NCBI RefSeq assembly: GCF_036924645.1 | Contig: NZ_JAZHRX010000001.1 | Span: forward strand, 4,553,501 to 4,617,500 | Direction of reading: 5' to 3' | Length of the DNA stretch: 64,000 bases | From: Bradyrhizobium sp. AZCC 2176 | GTDB taxonomy: Bacteria; Pseudomonadota; Alphaproteobacteria; Rhizobiales; Xanthobacteraceae | In this document: positions 9,291 to 16,796 of the stretch, piece after piece | How positions within the stretch are numbered: the stretch's first letter is position 1 | Layout: every line of letters begins with the position of its first letter | The notes under the pieces: generated by a model | Told to the model about the DNA's origin: nothing | The model's database searches: none | What the model saw: the letters and a program-made list of their open reading frames with translations, nothing else | Made by a program: the position numbers and the translations under genes

Positions 9291-9366
9291 GAGCATGATC
9301 TCCGCGCAAAACGCGTTCCGCGTTTGTCGCGAGGGAAAACCGCTACACATTTTCCGGATCATGCTC
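9291..9366. repeat. Dispersed palindromic repeat, GAGCATGA family, copy 2
   Basis: The ends GAGCATGATC and GATCATGCTC are perfect inverted copies. The inside holds AAACGCGTTCCGCGTTTGTCG, itself partly palindromic, and TTTTCC. It lies between convergent genes. Confidence 0.8.
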
Positions 9367-9379
9367 TGGCCTCAAAAAA

Positions 9380-9410
9380 GGGCGGAGGCCGCGAAGCGTC
9401 CGCCCTCTTT
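9380..9410. terminator. Bidirectional Rho-independent terminator
   Basis: A seven-base-pair stem, GGGCGGA (9380-9386) with TCCGCCC (9399-9405), is flanked by AAAAAA on the left and TCTTTGTG on the right. It sits between the cytochrome gene (+) and the CHRD gene (-), so it can serve both. Confidence 0.8.
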
Positions 9411-9486
9411 GTGTTAGTCTTTCCTGTTTTGTTTACTCGTGTTCGAACTTACCTGCTTCGTCACCAAATTTACCTGGTGACTTGAT

Positions 9487-9909
9487 TTATTTGGTTACCT
9501 GGCCGCGGATTTCGCCGCCCGGATTGGCCGCGGTGTGAATGTTGATGTAGTACTTGCCGGCCACCAGATCTGCGGCCTGCGCATCGGTCAACGTCGCGCT
9601 GCCCTCGACCGGGCTCGACGTCGCATTGGGGATGGCGACCGCGACGCCGGCATTCTTGCCGGCTTCGGCAGGACCATGGAAATGCGCGGCGGTGGCAGGG
9701 CCGGACAGGCCGGAATAGTTCAGCTTCCAGCTCAGCTTCTTGCTGGCGGCATCGTAGTCGATGTCGGCGGTACCCTTGGCGGCGCTGGTGTTGGGCGGCA
9801 CCTGGGCCTTGCCGTCGAGCGTCGCCTTCATCTTGTCGGCCAGAGCGGGCCCGGCAAACGCAATCGCTGCGCCCAGCGCAAGGGTTACAAGCATAGTCTT
9901 GTTCGGCAT
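9487..9909 (-). CDS. CHRD domain-containing exported protein
   Basis: A protein of 140 residues with a signal peptide (MPNKTMLVTLALGAAIAFAG, then PALA|DK). The mature part has the CHRD pattern: a beta-rich body with LDGKAQVPPN, AAHFHGPAEAG, YYINIHTAANPGGEIRGQV. The HFHGP and NIHTxxNPxGEIRG segments are characteristic. CHRD proteins are periplasmic or secreted with unclear function. The ATG at 9909 is chosen over an upstream codon because AGGGAG lies seven bases before it and the signal peptide starts there. A GTCACCA/TGGTGAC hairpin lies just after the stop (9460-9481). Confidence 0.88.
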   Translation of the reverse strand: MPNKTMLVTLALGAAIAFAGPALADKMKATLDGKAQVPPNTSAAKGTADIDYDAASKKLSWKLNYSGLSGPATAAHFHGPAEAGKNAGVAVAIPNATSSPVEGSATLTDAQAADLVAGKYYINIHTAANPGGEIRGQVTK

Positions 9910-10060
9910 GGTGTTTCTCCCTGTTGACATCAAGCGGCCGTGTCAGCCTCAAAACAACGACTTCACGAATTTATTCCCGAAACGCCGACAAAGCCCCGAA
10001 ATTTCATGGAAGCCGCTGGCGCAAAGTGCGTTCATACTGGTTGTTGAAGTGCGACCTGGA

Positions 10061-10160
10061 CTCTTGTTTTGACGCGTTTTCTGCGCAGATAAGTCTACGC
10101 AATCTGCGTAAACTTGATTGCTATGCGAACCGGTACCCACTTCGTTCGAAGACGCTCTAG
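10061..10160. repeat. Dispersed repeat, GACGCGTTTTC...ACGCTCT family
   Basis: This element opens TTGTTTTGACGCGTTTTC and closes with GCGAACCGGTACCCACTTCG then TTCGAAGACGCTCTAG. Related copies lie at 49291-49352 and 61729-61790. It ends 14 bases before the diheme cytochrome start codon. It also contains a TCTACGCAATCTGCGTAAAC inverted segment not seen in the other copies. Confidence 0.65.
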
Positions 10161-10174
10161 TGACGGATCGGTGA

Positions 10175-11110
10175 ATGCTGCGACGAATTCTCCTTGGTTT
10201 GATTTTGGCTGGCGCCGTCGGCGCCGGTATCTTCTGGTGGCTGACGGTCCCGGCGGTCGTTGCCCCGGCCTCGCTGGCTCCCCGCACGCCGAACCTTGCC
10301 AACGGCGTCACAACGTTCAATGCCGGCGGCTGTTCCTCCTGCCATGCCGTTCCGAACCAGCCCGACCGGCTGAAGCTGGGCGGCGGCCTTGCGATGCCGT
10401 CGCCGTTCGGGACGTTCTACGTGCCCAACATCTCGCCCGATCCCGCGTACGGTATCGGCCGGTGGAGCGAAGCAGATTTCGTGACGGCGGTGCTCAAGGG
10501 GACGTCGCCGGACGGCGTGCATTATTTCCCGGCCTTTCCGTATGCGTCCTACCAGCATGCGACGGTCGACGACGTTCGCGACCTCTTTGCCTATCTGAAG
10601 ACGCTTGCGCCGGTTGCCGGCAAGCCGCGCGATCACGAGTTGCCGTTTCCATTCAATATCCGCCGCAATATCGGCGTCTGGAAATGGCTGTTCATGGACG
10701 GCAAGCCTTACACGGCGGACGCCTCACATTCGGCGTCATGGAATCGCGGCGCTTATCTCGTCAATGGTGTCGGCCATTGCGCCGAGTGCCACAGCCCGCG
10801 CAACTTCCTCGGCGGTATCGTCGGAGCGCAGCGATTCGCAGGCGGTCCCAATCCGGAAGGCGAGGGCTGGGTGCCCAACATCACCCAGAAGAGATTGGAC
10901 GAGTGGAGTGCAAAGGACATCGCCTACTTCCTCGAGACCGGGCAAACGCCTGATGGCGACACCGCCGGAGGATCGATGGCGCGCGTCATCAGGAACACGT
11001 CGCAATTGCCGCCGGAGGATCGCGCTGCGATCGCGGAATATGTGAAGTCGCTGGCGCCGGTCGAGGGACCGCCGCGGCCGAAGAAGACAAAGAACGCCGA
11101 GAAGTCATGA
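10175..11110 (+). CDS. Membrane-anchored diheme cytochrome c (alcohol dehydrogenase cytochrome-subunit-like)
   Basis: A protein of 311 residues with an N-terminal hydrophobic anchor (LLGLILAGAVGAGIFWWLTV) and two cytochrome c domains. Haem motifs are CSSCH near residue 52 and CAECH near residue 205; likely axial methionines lie in GLAMPSPFG and GGSMARVI. Each domain has a YVPNISPD- or WVPNITQK-type stretch followed by W(S)xxDxxxFL, as in the cytochrome subunit of membrane alcohol/aldehyde dehydrogenases. It would pass electrons from a periplasmic dehydrogenase to the quinone pool or oxidase. No dehydrogenase lies beside it. The C-terminal tail is Lys-rich. Confidence 0.88.
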   Translation: MLRRILLGLILAGAVGAGIFWWLTVPAVVAPASLAPRTPNLANGVTTFNAGGCSSCHAVPNQPDRLKLGGGLAMPSPFGTFYVPNISPDPAYGIGRWSEADFVTAVLKGTSPDGVHYFPAFPYASYQHATVDDVRDLFAYLKTLAPVAGKPRDHELPFPFNIRRNIGVWKWLFMDGKPYTADASHSASWNRGAYLVNGVGHCAECHSPRNFLGGIVGAQRFAGGPNPEGEGWVPNITQKRLDEWSAKDIAYFLETGQTPDGDTAGGSMARVIRNTSQLPPEDRAAIAEYVKSLAPVEGPPRPKKTKNAEKS

Positions 11111-11125
11111 TCGGCGCGTTGCCGC

Positions 11126-11941
11126 CTAGGGCGATATGGCCGCGGGGAGCGGCATTTGCCTCTCTGGCGGCGCAGGGGGCGCCGGAGGCACAATCGCCAG
11201 CGGCTTGCGCGGAACAGACGTGGCGATCTTGGCCCGCCTCGAGTCCGCGGGCGGCTTGGGTGGAACGAGAGCGGCGAACGGGCGATCGAAATCGCCGACG
11301 CGATACAGAACGATGCCGCGGTCGAAACTGGCGGTTGCGAAGCGCGGGTAATATTGAATCGCCAGATTGTATGAGACGAACCCTGGGACAGGTTCGAAAC
11401 GGCCAATGGCCGCGGCGTTTGCCTCTTTCGCTTCGGGCGCAACCGCCGATGCCACGACGGCGCCGACGGTCGAAGCGTCCCCCTCGCGCGGGGCGCGCGG
11501 TTCGTTCGAAGCGGTGATGTCGGGCTGCAGCGCTGCGACGACTTGCGCCTCGCCGGCGATGCTGCCCGTCGCGATTTCCGCCGCGCCAGGTTTTGAAAAC
11601 ATTCCGAACAGGACGTAGCCGCCGACCAGCACCGCCGAAATGACCGTTGCCGCCATCGTGTTGGAAGCGACCTTGCCGATAACCTCATAAGTACGCACAG
11701 CCTGCGCCTGCGTGGCCTGCGGCTGCAGCGCAATGGCGAGCAGTTGATCGTAGGTCGCGCGCTGCTCGGCATCGGTCAGGATGTCATAGGCGCGCACCAG
11801 CTCCCGGAACCGCAGCGCGGCATCTGGATTGTCGGGATTGATATCGGGATGGGTGGCCTTCGCGGCCTTGCGGAACGCCGTCCGCAATCCCTCGGCGTCA
11901 TCGCTCGGAAGCGCCCCGAGCAAATCGTATAGCGTCCCCAT
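11126..11941 (-). CDS. J-domain (DnaJ-type) membrane protein
   Basis: A protein of 271 residues. The first 65 residues are a J domain: YDLLGALPSDDAEGLRTAFR, the HPD tripeptide in ATHPDINPDN, then FRELVRAYDILTDAEQRATYD. A single hydrophobic segment (AATVISAVLVGGYVLFGMF) follows near residues 100-120. The rest is Ala/Pro-rich and contains a segment with NLAIQYYPRFATASFDRG, resembling a TPR-like turn. It probably recruits Hsp70 at the inner membrane. It converges on the diheme cytochrome gene with a 15-base gap. Its promoter region holds a TTAACCAT palindrome (12065-12085). Confidence 0.87.
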   Translation of the reverse strand: MGTLYDLLGALPSDDAEGLRTAFRKAAKATHPDINPDNPDAALRFRELVRAYDILTDAEQRATYDQLLAIALQPQATQAQAVRTYEVIGKVASNTMAATVISAVLVGGYVLFGMFSKPGAAEIATGSIAGEAQVVAALQPDITASNEPRAPREGDASTVGAVVASAVAPEAKEANAAAIGRFEPVPGFVSYNLAIQYYPRFATASFDRGIVLYRVGDFDRPFAALVPPKPPADSRRAKIATSVPRKPLAIVPPAPPAPPERQMPLPAAISP

Positions 11942-12322
11942 GGTGGTACTCGCGACTGTTTCCCCCTCGGAATGTCCCCCGCCGCGGAGCTTCCGATTGA
12001 CGACGCACTAGGTAATAAAAAATATCAAGGCGGTAGAATGATCCTCTTATGGCAAAAGCGTGCCATGGTTAACGCCGTTAACCATCCATTGCCGTAGAGG
12101 TTGCTCCATCGAGCGTATCAGCGCGGACGCGGAGGCCTGCAAGGCGCGGCCTAACTCACGAGCCTCGCCATGCCAAGATCGTCGGCGACCTGATCCAGGC
12201 CGCGCATCAGCGCGGGGCCGACCGGAATTCCAAGGCTGGTCCGCCTGACAGGACGGGCCACTCCCAAAGGTCGCGGGCGAGGCCGCCCCGGGCGACGTCG
12301 ACGGCAGACAGGCGGGCCGGCG
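11942..12322. other. Intergenic region upstream of J-domain gene, with palindrome and possible gene remnant
   Basis: No intact gene. The stretch 12005-12055 is A/T-rich and suits a promoter for the leftward J-domain gene. A perfect inverted repeat lies at 12065-12085. The reverse strand between about 12240 and 12150 reads SLGIPVGPALMRGLDQVADD followed by LGMARLVS and a stop, without a start codon or family-length frame; it may be the 3' end of a decayed gene. Confidence 0.5.
12065..12085. promoter_or_regulatory. Perfect inverted repeat with two TTAACCAT half-sites
   Basis: ATGGTTAACG (12065-12074) and CGTTAACCAT (12076-12085) are exact inverted copies around one base. Each arm contains TTAACCAT, the half-site described for CtrA-type regulation in Caulobacter. 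It lies 124 bases upstream of the J-domain start codon. Regulator assignment is inference. Confidence 0.5.
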
Positions 12323-12568
12323 CTAACCCGTGCCGAACGCCTTGAAGGTGATGATGGTGTGGGTGTCCTGGATGCCCGGAATCACTTGCACCTTCTCGTT
12401 GACGAAATGGCCGATGTCGGTGTCGTTATCGACGTAGAATTTGACCAGCAGATCGTAATCGCCGGCGGTGGAATAGATCTCCGAGGCGATCTCGGCCTCC
12501 GCGAGCGCATTGGCGACGGCGTAGGACTGGCCGAGCTTGCATTTGAACTGGACGAAGAAGGGAACCAT
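12323..12568 (-). CDS. Stand-alone Lrp/AsnC ligand-binding (RAM) domain protein
   Basis: A protein of 81 residues corresponding only to the C-terminal RAM domain of Lrp/AsnC regulators: VPFFVQFKCKLGQSYAVANA, AEIASEIYSTAGDYDLLVKF and a closing VQVIPGIQDTHTIITFK. There is no helix-turn-helix domain and no room for one upstream in frame. Stand-alone RAM proteins assemble into decamers or octamers and may sense amino acids or modulate full-length Lrp partners. ATG at 12568 is preceded on its strand by GGAGACGACAGCG. Confidence 0.88.
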   Translation of the reverse strand: MVPFFVQFKCKLGQSYAVANALAEAEIASEIYSTAGDYDLLVKFYVDNDTDIGHFVNEKVQVIPGIQDTHTIITFKAFGTG

Positions 12569-12714
12569 CGCTGTCGTCTCCGAATAAGTTGCTCACAATA
12601 GGCCAAAAACCATGGGCCGTGGCAAGCCAGCTTGCCGCCAATGGCAGAGCGCGTTAGGACAAGCGCGCTAGGACAAGACATGGCCCTGAACCCGGCATTT
12701 TCACGAGACTTTTG

Positions 12715-13515
12715 ATGACGACGCCGATCGCGCTGACCATTGCCGGCTCGGATTCCTCAGGGGGAGCCGGCATCCAGGCCGACCTGAAGACGTTTGCCGC
12801 GCTCGGCGTCTACGGCGCCTCCGTGATCACGGCGCTGACCGCGCAGAACACGTCAGGCGTCAGCGGCATCCATCAGGTGCCGGCGGAGTTCGTCACCGCG
12901 CAGATCGACGCAGTGTTTTCCGATCTCGACGTCGGCGCGGTCAAGATCGGCATGGTGGCACAGCCGTCGGTGATCGATGCCATCGTCGCCGGGCTTAATC
13001 GCTGGTCGCCGAAGCACGTCGTGCTTGATCCCGTGATGGTCGCGACCTCGGGCGACCGGCTGCTCGCGGCCGAAGCCGTCGACGCGCTGCGGACCAAACT
13101 CGTTCCGTTGGCGTCGGTGATCACGCCCAATCTGCCGGAAGCCGCAGCGCTGCTCGATGAAGGCGTGGCGGCGGACGAAGCCGCCGTCGAGCAACAAGGC
13201 AGGCGATTGCTGGCGCTGGGATGCAAGGCGGTGCTGATCAAGGGCGGCCACGGAGAGGGCGCCGAGAGCATCGACTATCTGATCGATTCCACTGGTGTCA
13301 CCGCACTCGCCGCGCCGCGCATCGCGACGAAGAATACCCACGGCACCGGCTGCTCGCTCTCCTCGGCGATCGCCGCGGGGCTCGCGAAGGGCGAGGGCAT
13401 GGAGACCGCCGTGCGCAACGCCAAGGCCTGGATCAGCGCCGCGATCGCTGCCGCAGACCGCTTCAGCGTCGGGCATGGCCACGGCCCGATCCATCATTTT
13501 CACAGGGTTTATTGA
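12715..13515 (+). CDS. thiD: Hydroxymethylpyrimidine/phosphomethylpyrimidine kinase ThiD
   Basis: A ribokinase-fold kinase of 266 residues that phosphorylates HMP and HMP-P in thiamine synthesis. Marks are [20 protein letters not shown] at the N-terminus, AQNTSGV, the [13 protein letters not shown] segment, TPNLPEA and the C-terminal anion hole [18 protein letters not shown]. Length is standard. ATG at 12715 is used; a TTG directly before it is also possible. No other thi gene is in the window and no THI box was recognised upstream. Confidence 0.95.
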   Translation: MTTPIALTIAGSDSSGGAGIQADLKTFAALGVYGASVITALTAQNTSGVSGIHQVPAEFVTAQIDAVFSDLDVGAVKIGMVAQPSVIDAIVAGLNRWSPKHVVLDPVMVATSGDRLLAAEAVDALRTKLVPLASVITPNLPEAAALLDEGVAADEAAVEQQGRRLLALGCKAVLIKGGHGEGAESIDYLIDSTGVTALAAPRIATKNTHGTGCSLSSAIAAGLAKGEGMETAVRNAKAWISAAIAAADRFSVGHGHGPIHHFHRVY

Positions 13516-13523
13516 CCTATCTT

Positions 13524-13668
13524 TCGTCGTCCCTGCGAAAAGCAGGGACCCATAACCACCTGCGTTGGCTGTTGCGCGAGGTGTCGGCCCGATTGCCCAA
13601 TTGATGAGCCGCGGCGTATGGGTCCCTTCGCCCGTGCGCAATTGCGCACCAGGCAGGGACGACAGTGA
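13524..13668. repeat. REP-like inverted pair (GTCGTCCCTGC family)
   Basis: The first copy (13524-13560) reads TCGTCGTCCCTGCG then AAAAGCAGGGACCCATA and folds on itself through CCCTGC/GCAGGG. The second copy (13614-13665) is in reverse orientation: GTATGGGTCCC ... GGCAGGGACGAC. The two arms can pair over tens of bases, with an inner TGCGCAATTGCGCA palindrome at about 13635-13648. It follows the thiD stop by ten bases and may end its transcript or protect its 3' end. The 13516-13808 interval holds no gene. Confidence 0.75.
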
Positions 13669-13808
13669 GATGCTTTCTCTTTCATGTCGCTTGTCTGTCG
13701 CATCGCGCTGCTATGCGCAGGCACAGGGGCGCGGCATTGATTCTCGTGAGGCTATCAGTCGCGTGAACAGTCATCGCCCTGTCACAAAAATCTGTCAGGT
13801 GAGCGGGT

Positions 13809-14621
13809 ATGGGCAGTGACTCCTTGAGTGAAGAGAGCCCCGAACGGCGCTTTCGTACCTTGTTTATCTCCGACGTCCATCTCGGAGCCCGCGGCTCGCA
13901 GGCCGATCGATTGCTGGACTTCCTCAAAAGTCACGACGCCGACACCATCTACCTCGTCGGCGATATCGTCGATGGCTGGGCGCTGAAGTCGAGCTGGTAC
14001 TGGCCGCAATCGCACAACGACTTCGTGCAGAAGATGCTGCGCAAGGCGCGCAAGGGCGCCAAGGTCATCTACGTGCCGGGCAATCACGACGAGTTCCTGC
14101 GCAACTATTACGGCACGCATTTCGGCGGCATCGACGTGGTGGAAAACACCATTCACGAAGGCGTCGACGGCAAGCGCTACCTGATCATCCACGGCGACAT
14201 CTTCGATCTCGTGGTGCAGAACGCGCGCTGGCTCGCCCATCTCGGCGACAAGGCCTATGACTTCGCCATCCAGATGAACCGGCTGGTCAACTTCTTCCGG
14301 CGCATGTTCGGCGTGCCCTATTGGTCGCTGTCGCAATGGGCCAAGCTGAAGGTCAAGAACGCCGTGAACTATATCGGCGCGTTCGAAAAGACGCTGGCCG
14401 GCGAAGCGCGGCGTCACGGTGCCGACGGCGTGATCTGCGGCCATATCCACTACGCCACGATCCGCGACGAGCACGGCATCCGCTACATGAACTGCGGCGA
14501 CTGGGTGGAGAGCTGCACCGCGCTCGCCGAGCACGAGGATGGCCGGTTCGAGATCATCACCTGGACCGATCCGGTGCGAAGGACGGTACCGGTTCCCCGC
14601 GTTGCGGCGCGCGCCGCATGA
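13809..14621 (+). CDS. Metallophosphoesterase, UDP-2,3-diacylglucosamine diphosphatase (LpxH)-like
   Basis: A calcineurin-fold phosphoesterase of 270 residues. Metal-binding motifs appear in order: ISDVHLG near residue 21, VGDIVDGW near 50, PGNHDEFLR near 92, IIHGDIFD near 120 and GHIHYATIR near 205. This set matches LpxH-like hydrolases, which cleave UDP-diacylglucosamine for lipid A. Alphaproteobacteria often use LpxI for that step, so this protein may act on another nucleotide sugar or lipid pyrophosphate. Its stop overlaps the start of the next gene (ATGA), so the two are translationally coupled. Confidence 0.85.
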   Translation: MGSDSLSEESPERRFRTLFISDVHLGARGSQADRLLDFLKSHDADTIYLVGDIVDGWALKSSWYWPQSHNDFVQKMLRKARKGAKVIYVPGNHDEFLRNYYGTHFGGIDVVENTIHEGVDGKRYLIIHGDIFDLVVQNARWLAHLGDKAYDFAIQMNRLVNFFRRMFGVPYWSLSQWAKLKVKNAVNYIGAFEKTLAGEARRHGADGVICGHIHYATIRDEHGIRYMNCGDWVESCTALAEHEDGRFEIITWTDPVRRTVPVPRVAARAA

Positions 14622-15676
14622 CGCATATCCTGGTCGCGACCGATGCGTGGCATCCCCAGGTCAACGGGGTGGTGCGGACGTTGACCGCGACCGCCGAAGC
14701 GGCCAAGGGAATTGGCGTCGAGGTGAGTTTCCTGACGCCACAGTCGTTTCGTACCTTCGCGATGCCGAGCTATCCAGATCTGCGGCTGGCGCTGCCGTAT
14801 CCGGCAAAAATCGCGCGACTGATCGAAGCGGCAAAGCCCGACAGCATTCATATCGCGACCGAAGGCCCGATCGGGCTGTTGGTCCGGCGCTATTGCCGCA
14901 AGCATGGCGTGCCGTTCACCACGAGCTTTCACACCCGTTTTCCGGAATATGTATCGGCGCGCTCGCCGATCCCGGAATCCTGGGTATGGCGGGCGATGCG
15001 CTGGTTCCACCGGCCGAGCCAGGCGGTGATGTCCGCAACACCGGCGCTGGCGGCCGAATTGCGCATGCGCGGTTTTCGCAACGTGGTGCTGTGGTCGCGC
15101 GGCGTCGATACTTCGCTGTTTCATCCGCGCAGCGTTGATCTCTGCCTGCCGATGCCGGTTTATCTCAGCGTCGGCCGCCTCGCGGTTGAAAAAAACCTCG
15201 AAGCCTTCCTCGACCTCGATCTGCCCGGCACCAAGCTCGTCGTTGGCGATGGACCGGCCCGAGCGGCGCTGGAGCGGAAATATCCGGAGGCCGTGTTCCT
15301 CGGCGCAAGGCACGGCGAGGAGCTGGCCGAAATCTACGCGGCGTCGGACATTTTCGTATTTCCCAGCAAGACCGACACGTTTGGGCTGGTGTTGCTCGAG
15401 GCGCTGGCCAGCGGCCTGCCGGTGGCCGCTTTTCCGGTCACCGGTCCGCGCGACGTGATCGGCTCGGCGCCGGTCGGCGTCCTGCACGAGGATCTGCGCG
15501 CGGCCTGCCTGGAGGCGCTGCAGGTTTCGCGGGAAGATTGCGTCGAATTCGCCGCCGCCCACACCTGGCAGGCCTCCGCGCGGGTTTTTGTCGAGCATGC
15601 CCTGAGCATTCGCCCGGTCCAGCCGGAGGGCGAGACCGTTGAATTCGTAGCGGAAGACCCCCATTTCGCCGCCTGA
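14618..15676 (+). CDS. Glycosyltransferase family 4 (GT-B fold), mannosyltransferase-like
   Basis: A GT-B glycosyltransferase of 352 residues. N-terminal MTHILVATDAWHPQVNGVVR is the usual start of the PimB/MgtA-like branch (DAWxPQVNGVVRT). Further marks are HIATEGPIG, FTTSFHTRFPEY, VWSRGVDTSLFHP and the C-terminal donor-binding FPSKTDTFGLVLLEALASG. ATG overlaps the stop of the LpxH-like gene by two bases, and this is a recurrent pairing in Rhizobiales. It probably adds a hexose to a membrane lipid or nucleotide-linked acceptor; acceptor unknown. The in-frame extension upstream lies inside the previous gene and is not used. Confidence 0.88.
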   Translation: MTHILVATDAWHPQVNGVVRTLTATAEAAKGIGVEVSFLTPQSFRTFAMPSYPDLRLALPYPAKIARLIEAAKPDSIHIATEGPIGLLVRRYCRKHGVPFTTSFHTRFPEYVSARSPIPESWVWRAMRWFHRPSQAVMSATPALAAELRMRGFRNVVLWSRGVDTSLFHPRSVDLCLPMPVYLSVGRLAVEKNLEAFLDLDLPGTKLVVGDGPARAALERKYPEAVFLGARHGEELAEIYAASDIFVFPSKTDTFGLVLLEALASGLPVAAFPVTGPRDVIGSAPVGVLHEDLRAACLEALQVSREDCVEFAAAHTWQASARVFVEHALSIRPVQPEGETVEFVAEDPHFAA

Positions 15677-15729
15677 CTTCACCTGAATGCGTCTTGCCCG
15701 CTGGTCGGCTGGCGCGATACAAAGAGGGC

Positions 15730-16719
15730 ATGACCGAACCAGTCTCCCTTGCAGCGGTCGGCGCCGCGGATATCGATGCGGCGGCGCGGGTAGTTGCGCC
15801 CTTTGCGGTGCGGACGCCGCTGTTGTCGTTTCCTGTTCTCAATGAACGCGTCGGGACCAAGGTCTTCCTGAAGCCCGAAATGCTGCAGCGGACCGGATCG
15901 TTCAAGTTCCGCGGCGCCTTCAACAAGCTGGCCTCGATCCCGCAGGACAGGCGCGGCGGCGGGGTGGTCGCGTTCTCCTCCGGCAACCACGCCCAGGGCG
16001 TGGCGGCGGCGGCGCAGATCTTCGGCATGCAGGCCACCATCGTGATGCCTGTGGACTCTCCCGTCACCAAGCGCGAGCGCACCAAGGGCTACGGCGCCGA
16101 AGTGGTGCTCTACGACCGTGACAAGGAAGACCGCGAAGCCATCGCGAATGGCATTGCCAGCAAGCGCGGCGCGACGCTGGTACGCCCCTATGACGATCCC
16201 TTCGTGATCGCCGGACAGGGCACCGCGGGCCGCGAGATCGCCGAGGACATGGCCGCGCTCGGGCTCAGCCCCGATATCGTGGTGGCGCCGGCCTCCGGCG
16301 GCGGGCTGATCGCCGGCGTTGCGACGGCGGTGAAGGCAAAGTTTCCGCAGGCGCAGGTGATCGTCGCCGAGCCCAAGGACTATGACGATCATGGCCTGTC
16401 GCTGCGCGCAGGCCATCGCGAGGCCCATCACGCCGCCGGCCGCACCATCTGCGATGCGCTGATGGCAGCGATGCCGGGCGAACTCACCTTCTCGATCAAC
16501 AGCAAGCTGCTGGCCAATGGCGTGACCGCATCCGACGAGGAAGTCGGCGCGGCGGTTGCTTATGCCTATCGGGAATTGAAGCTGGTGGTCGAGCCGGGCG
16601 GCGCCGTCGGTCTCGCCGCACTGTTGGCCGGCCGCATCGACGCCAGGGGCAAGAACGTCGTCATCGTGCTCTCGGGCGGCAATGTCGATGCGGACCTGTT
16701 TGCCAAGCTGGTTGCCTGA
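15730..16719 (+). CDS. Threonine/serine dehydratase-type PLP enzyme
   Basis: A fold-type II PLP enzyme of 329 residues. LQRTGSFKFRGAFNKL contains the Schiff-base lysine, SSGNHAQGVA the phosphate-side asparagine loop, and ASGGGLIAG the glycine loop that binds PLP phosphate. There is no C-terminal ACT regulatory domain, so it is of the short catabolic (TdcB-like) or serine-racemase type rather than biosynthetic IlvA. ATG at 15730 follows AAAGAGGGC. It is 53 bases after the glycosyltransferase and could be co-transcribed. Confidence 0.9.
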   Translation: MTEPVSLAAVGAADIDAAARVVAPFAVRTPLLSFPVLNERVGTKVFLKPEMLQRTGSFKFRGAFNKLASIPQDRRGGGVVAFSSGNHAQGVAAAAQIFGMQATIVMPVDSPVTKRERTKGYGAEVVLYDRDKEDREAIANGIASKRGATLVRPYDDPFVIAGQGTAGREIAEDMAALGLSPDIVVAPASGGGLIAGVATAVKAKFPQAQVIVAEPKDYDDHGLSLRAGHREAHHAAGRTICDALMAAMPGELTFSINSKLLANGVTASDEEVGAAVAYAYRELKLVVEPGGAVGLAALLAGRIDARGKNVVIVLSGGNVDADLFAKLVA

Positions 16720-16737
16720 TCATCCCTTCTCAAACGG

Positions 16738-16770
16738 AGCCGGGCAGAGCGTGTGCTCTGCCCGGCTTTG
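16738..16770. terminator. Strong bidirectional terminator
   Basis: A perfect 13-base-pair stem, AGCCGGGCAGAGC (16738-16750) with its complement at 16755-16767, closed by a GTGT loop and followed by TTG. It separates the convergent dehydratase and caspase genes. Confidence 0.85.
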
Positions 16771-16796
16771 CATTGGACGAAGCTCTTTAGTGAAAG

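Noticed and set aside
13809..14621. Firm naming as lpxH
   Set aside because: Metal motifs fit the family, but alphaproteobacteria commonly use LpxI, and the glycosyltransferase coupling suggests another substrate.
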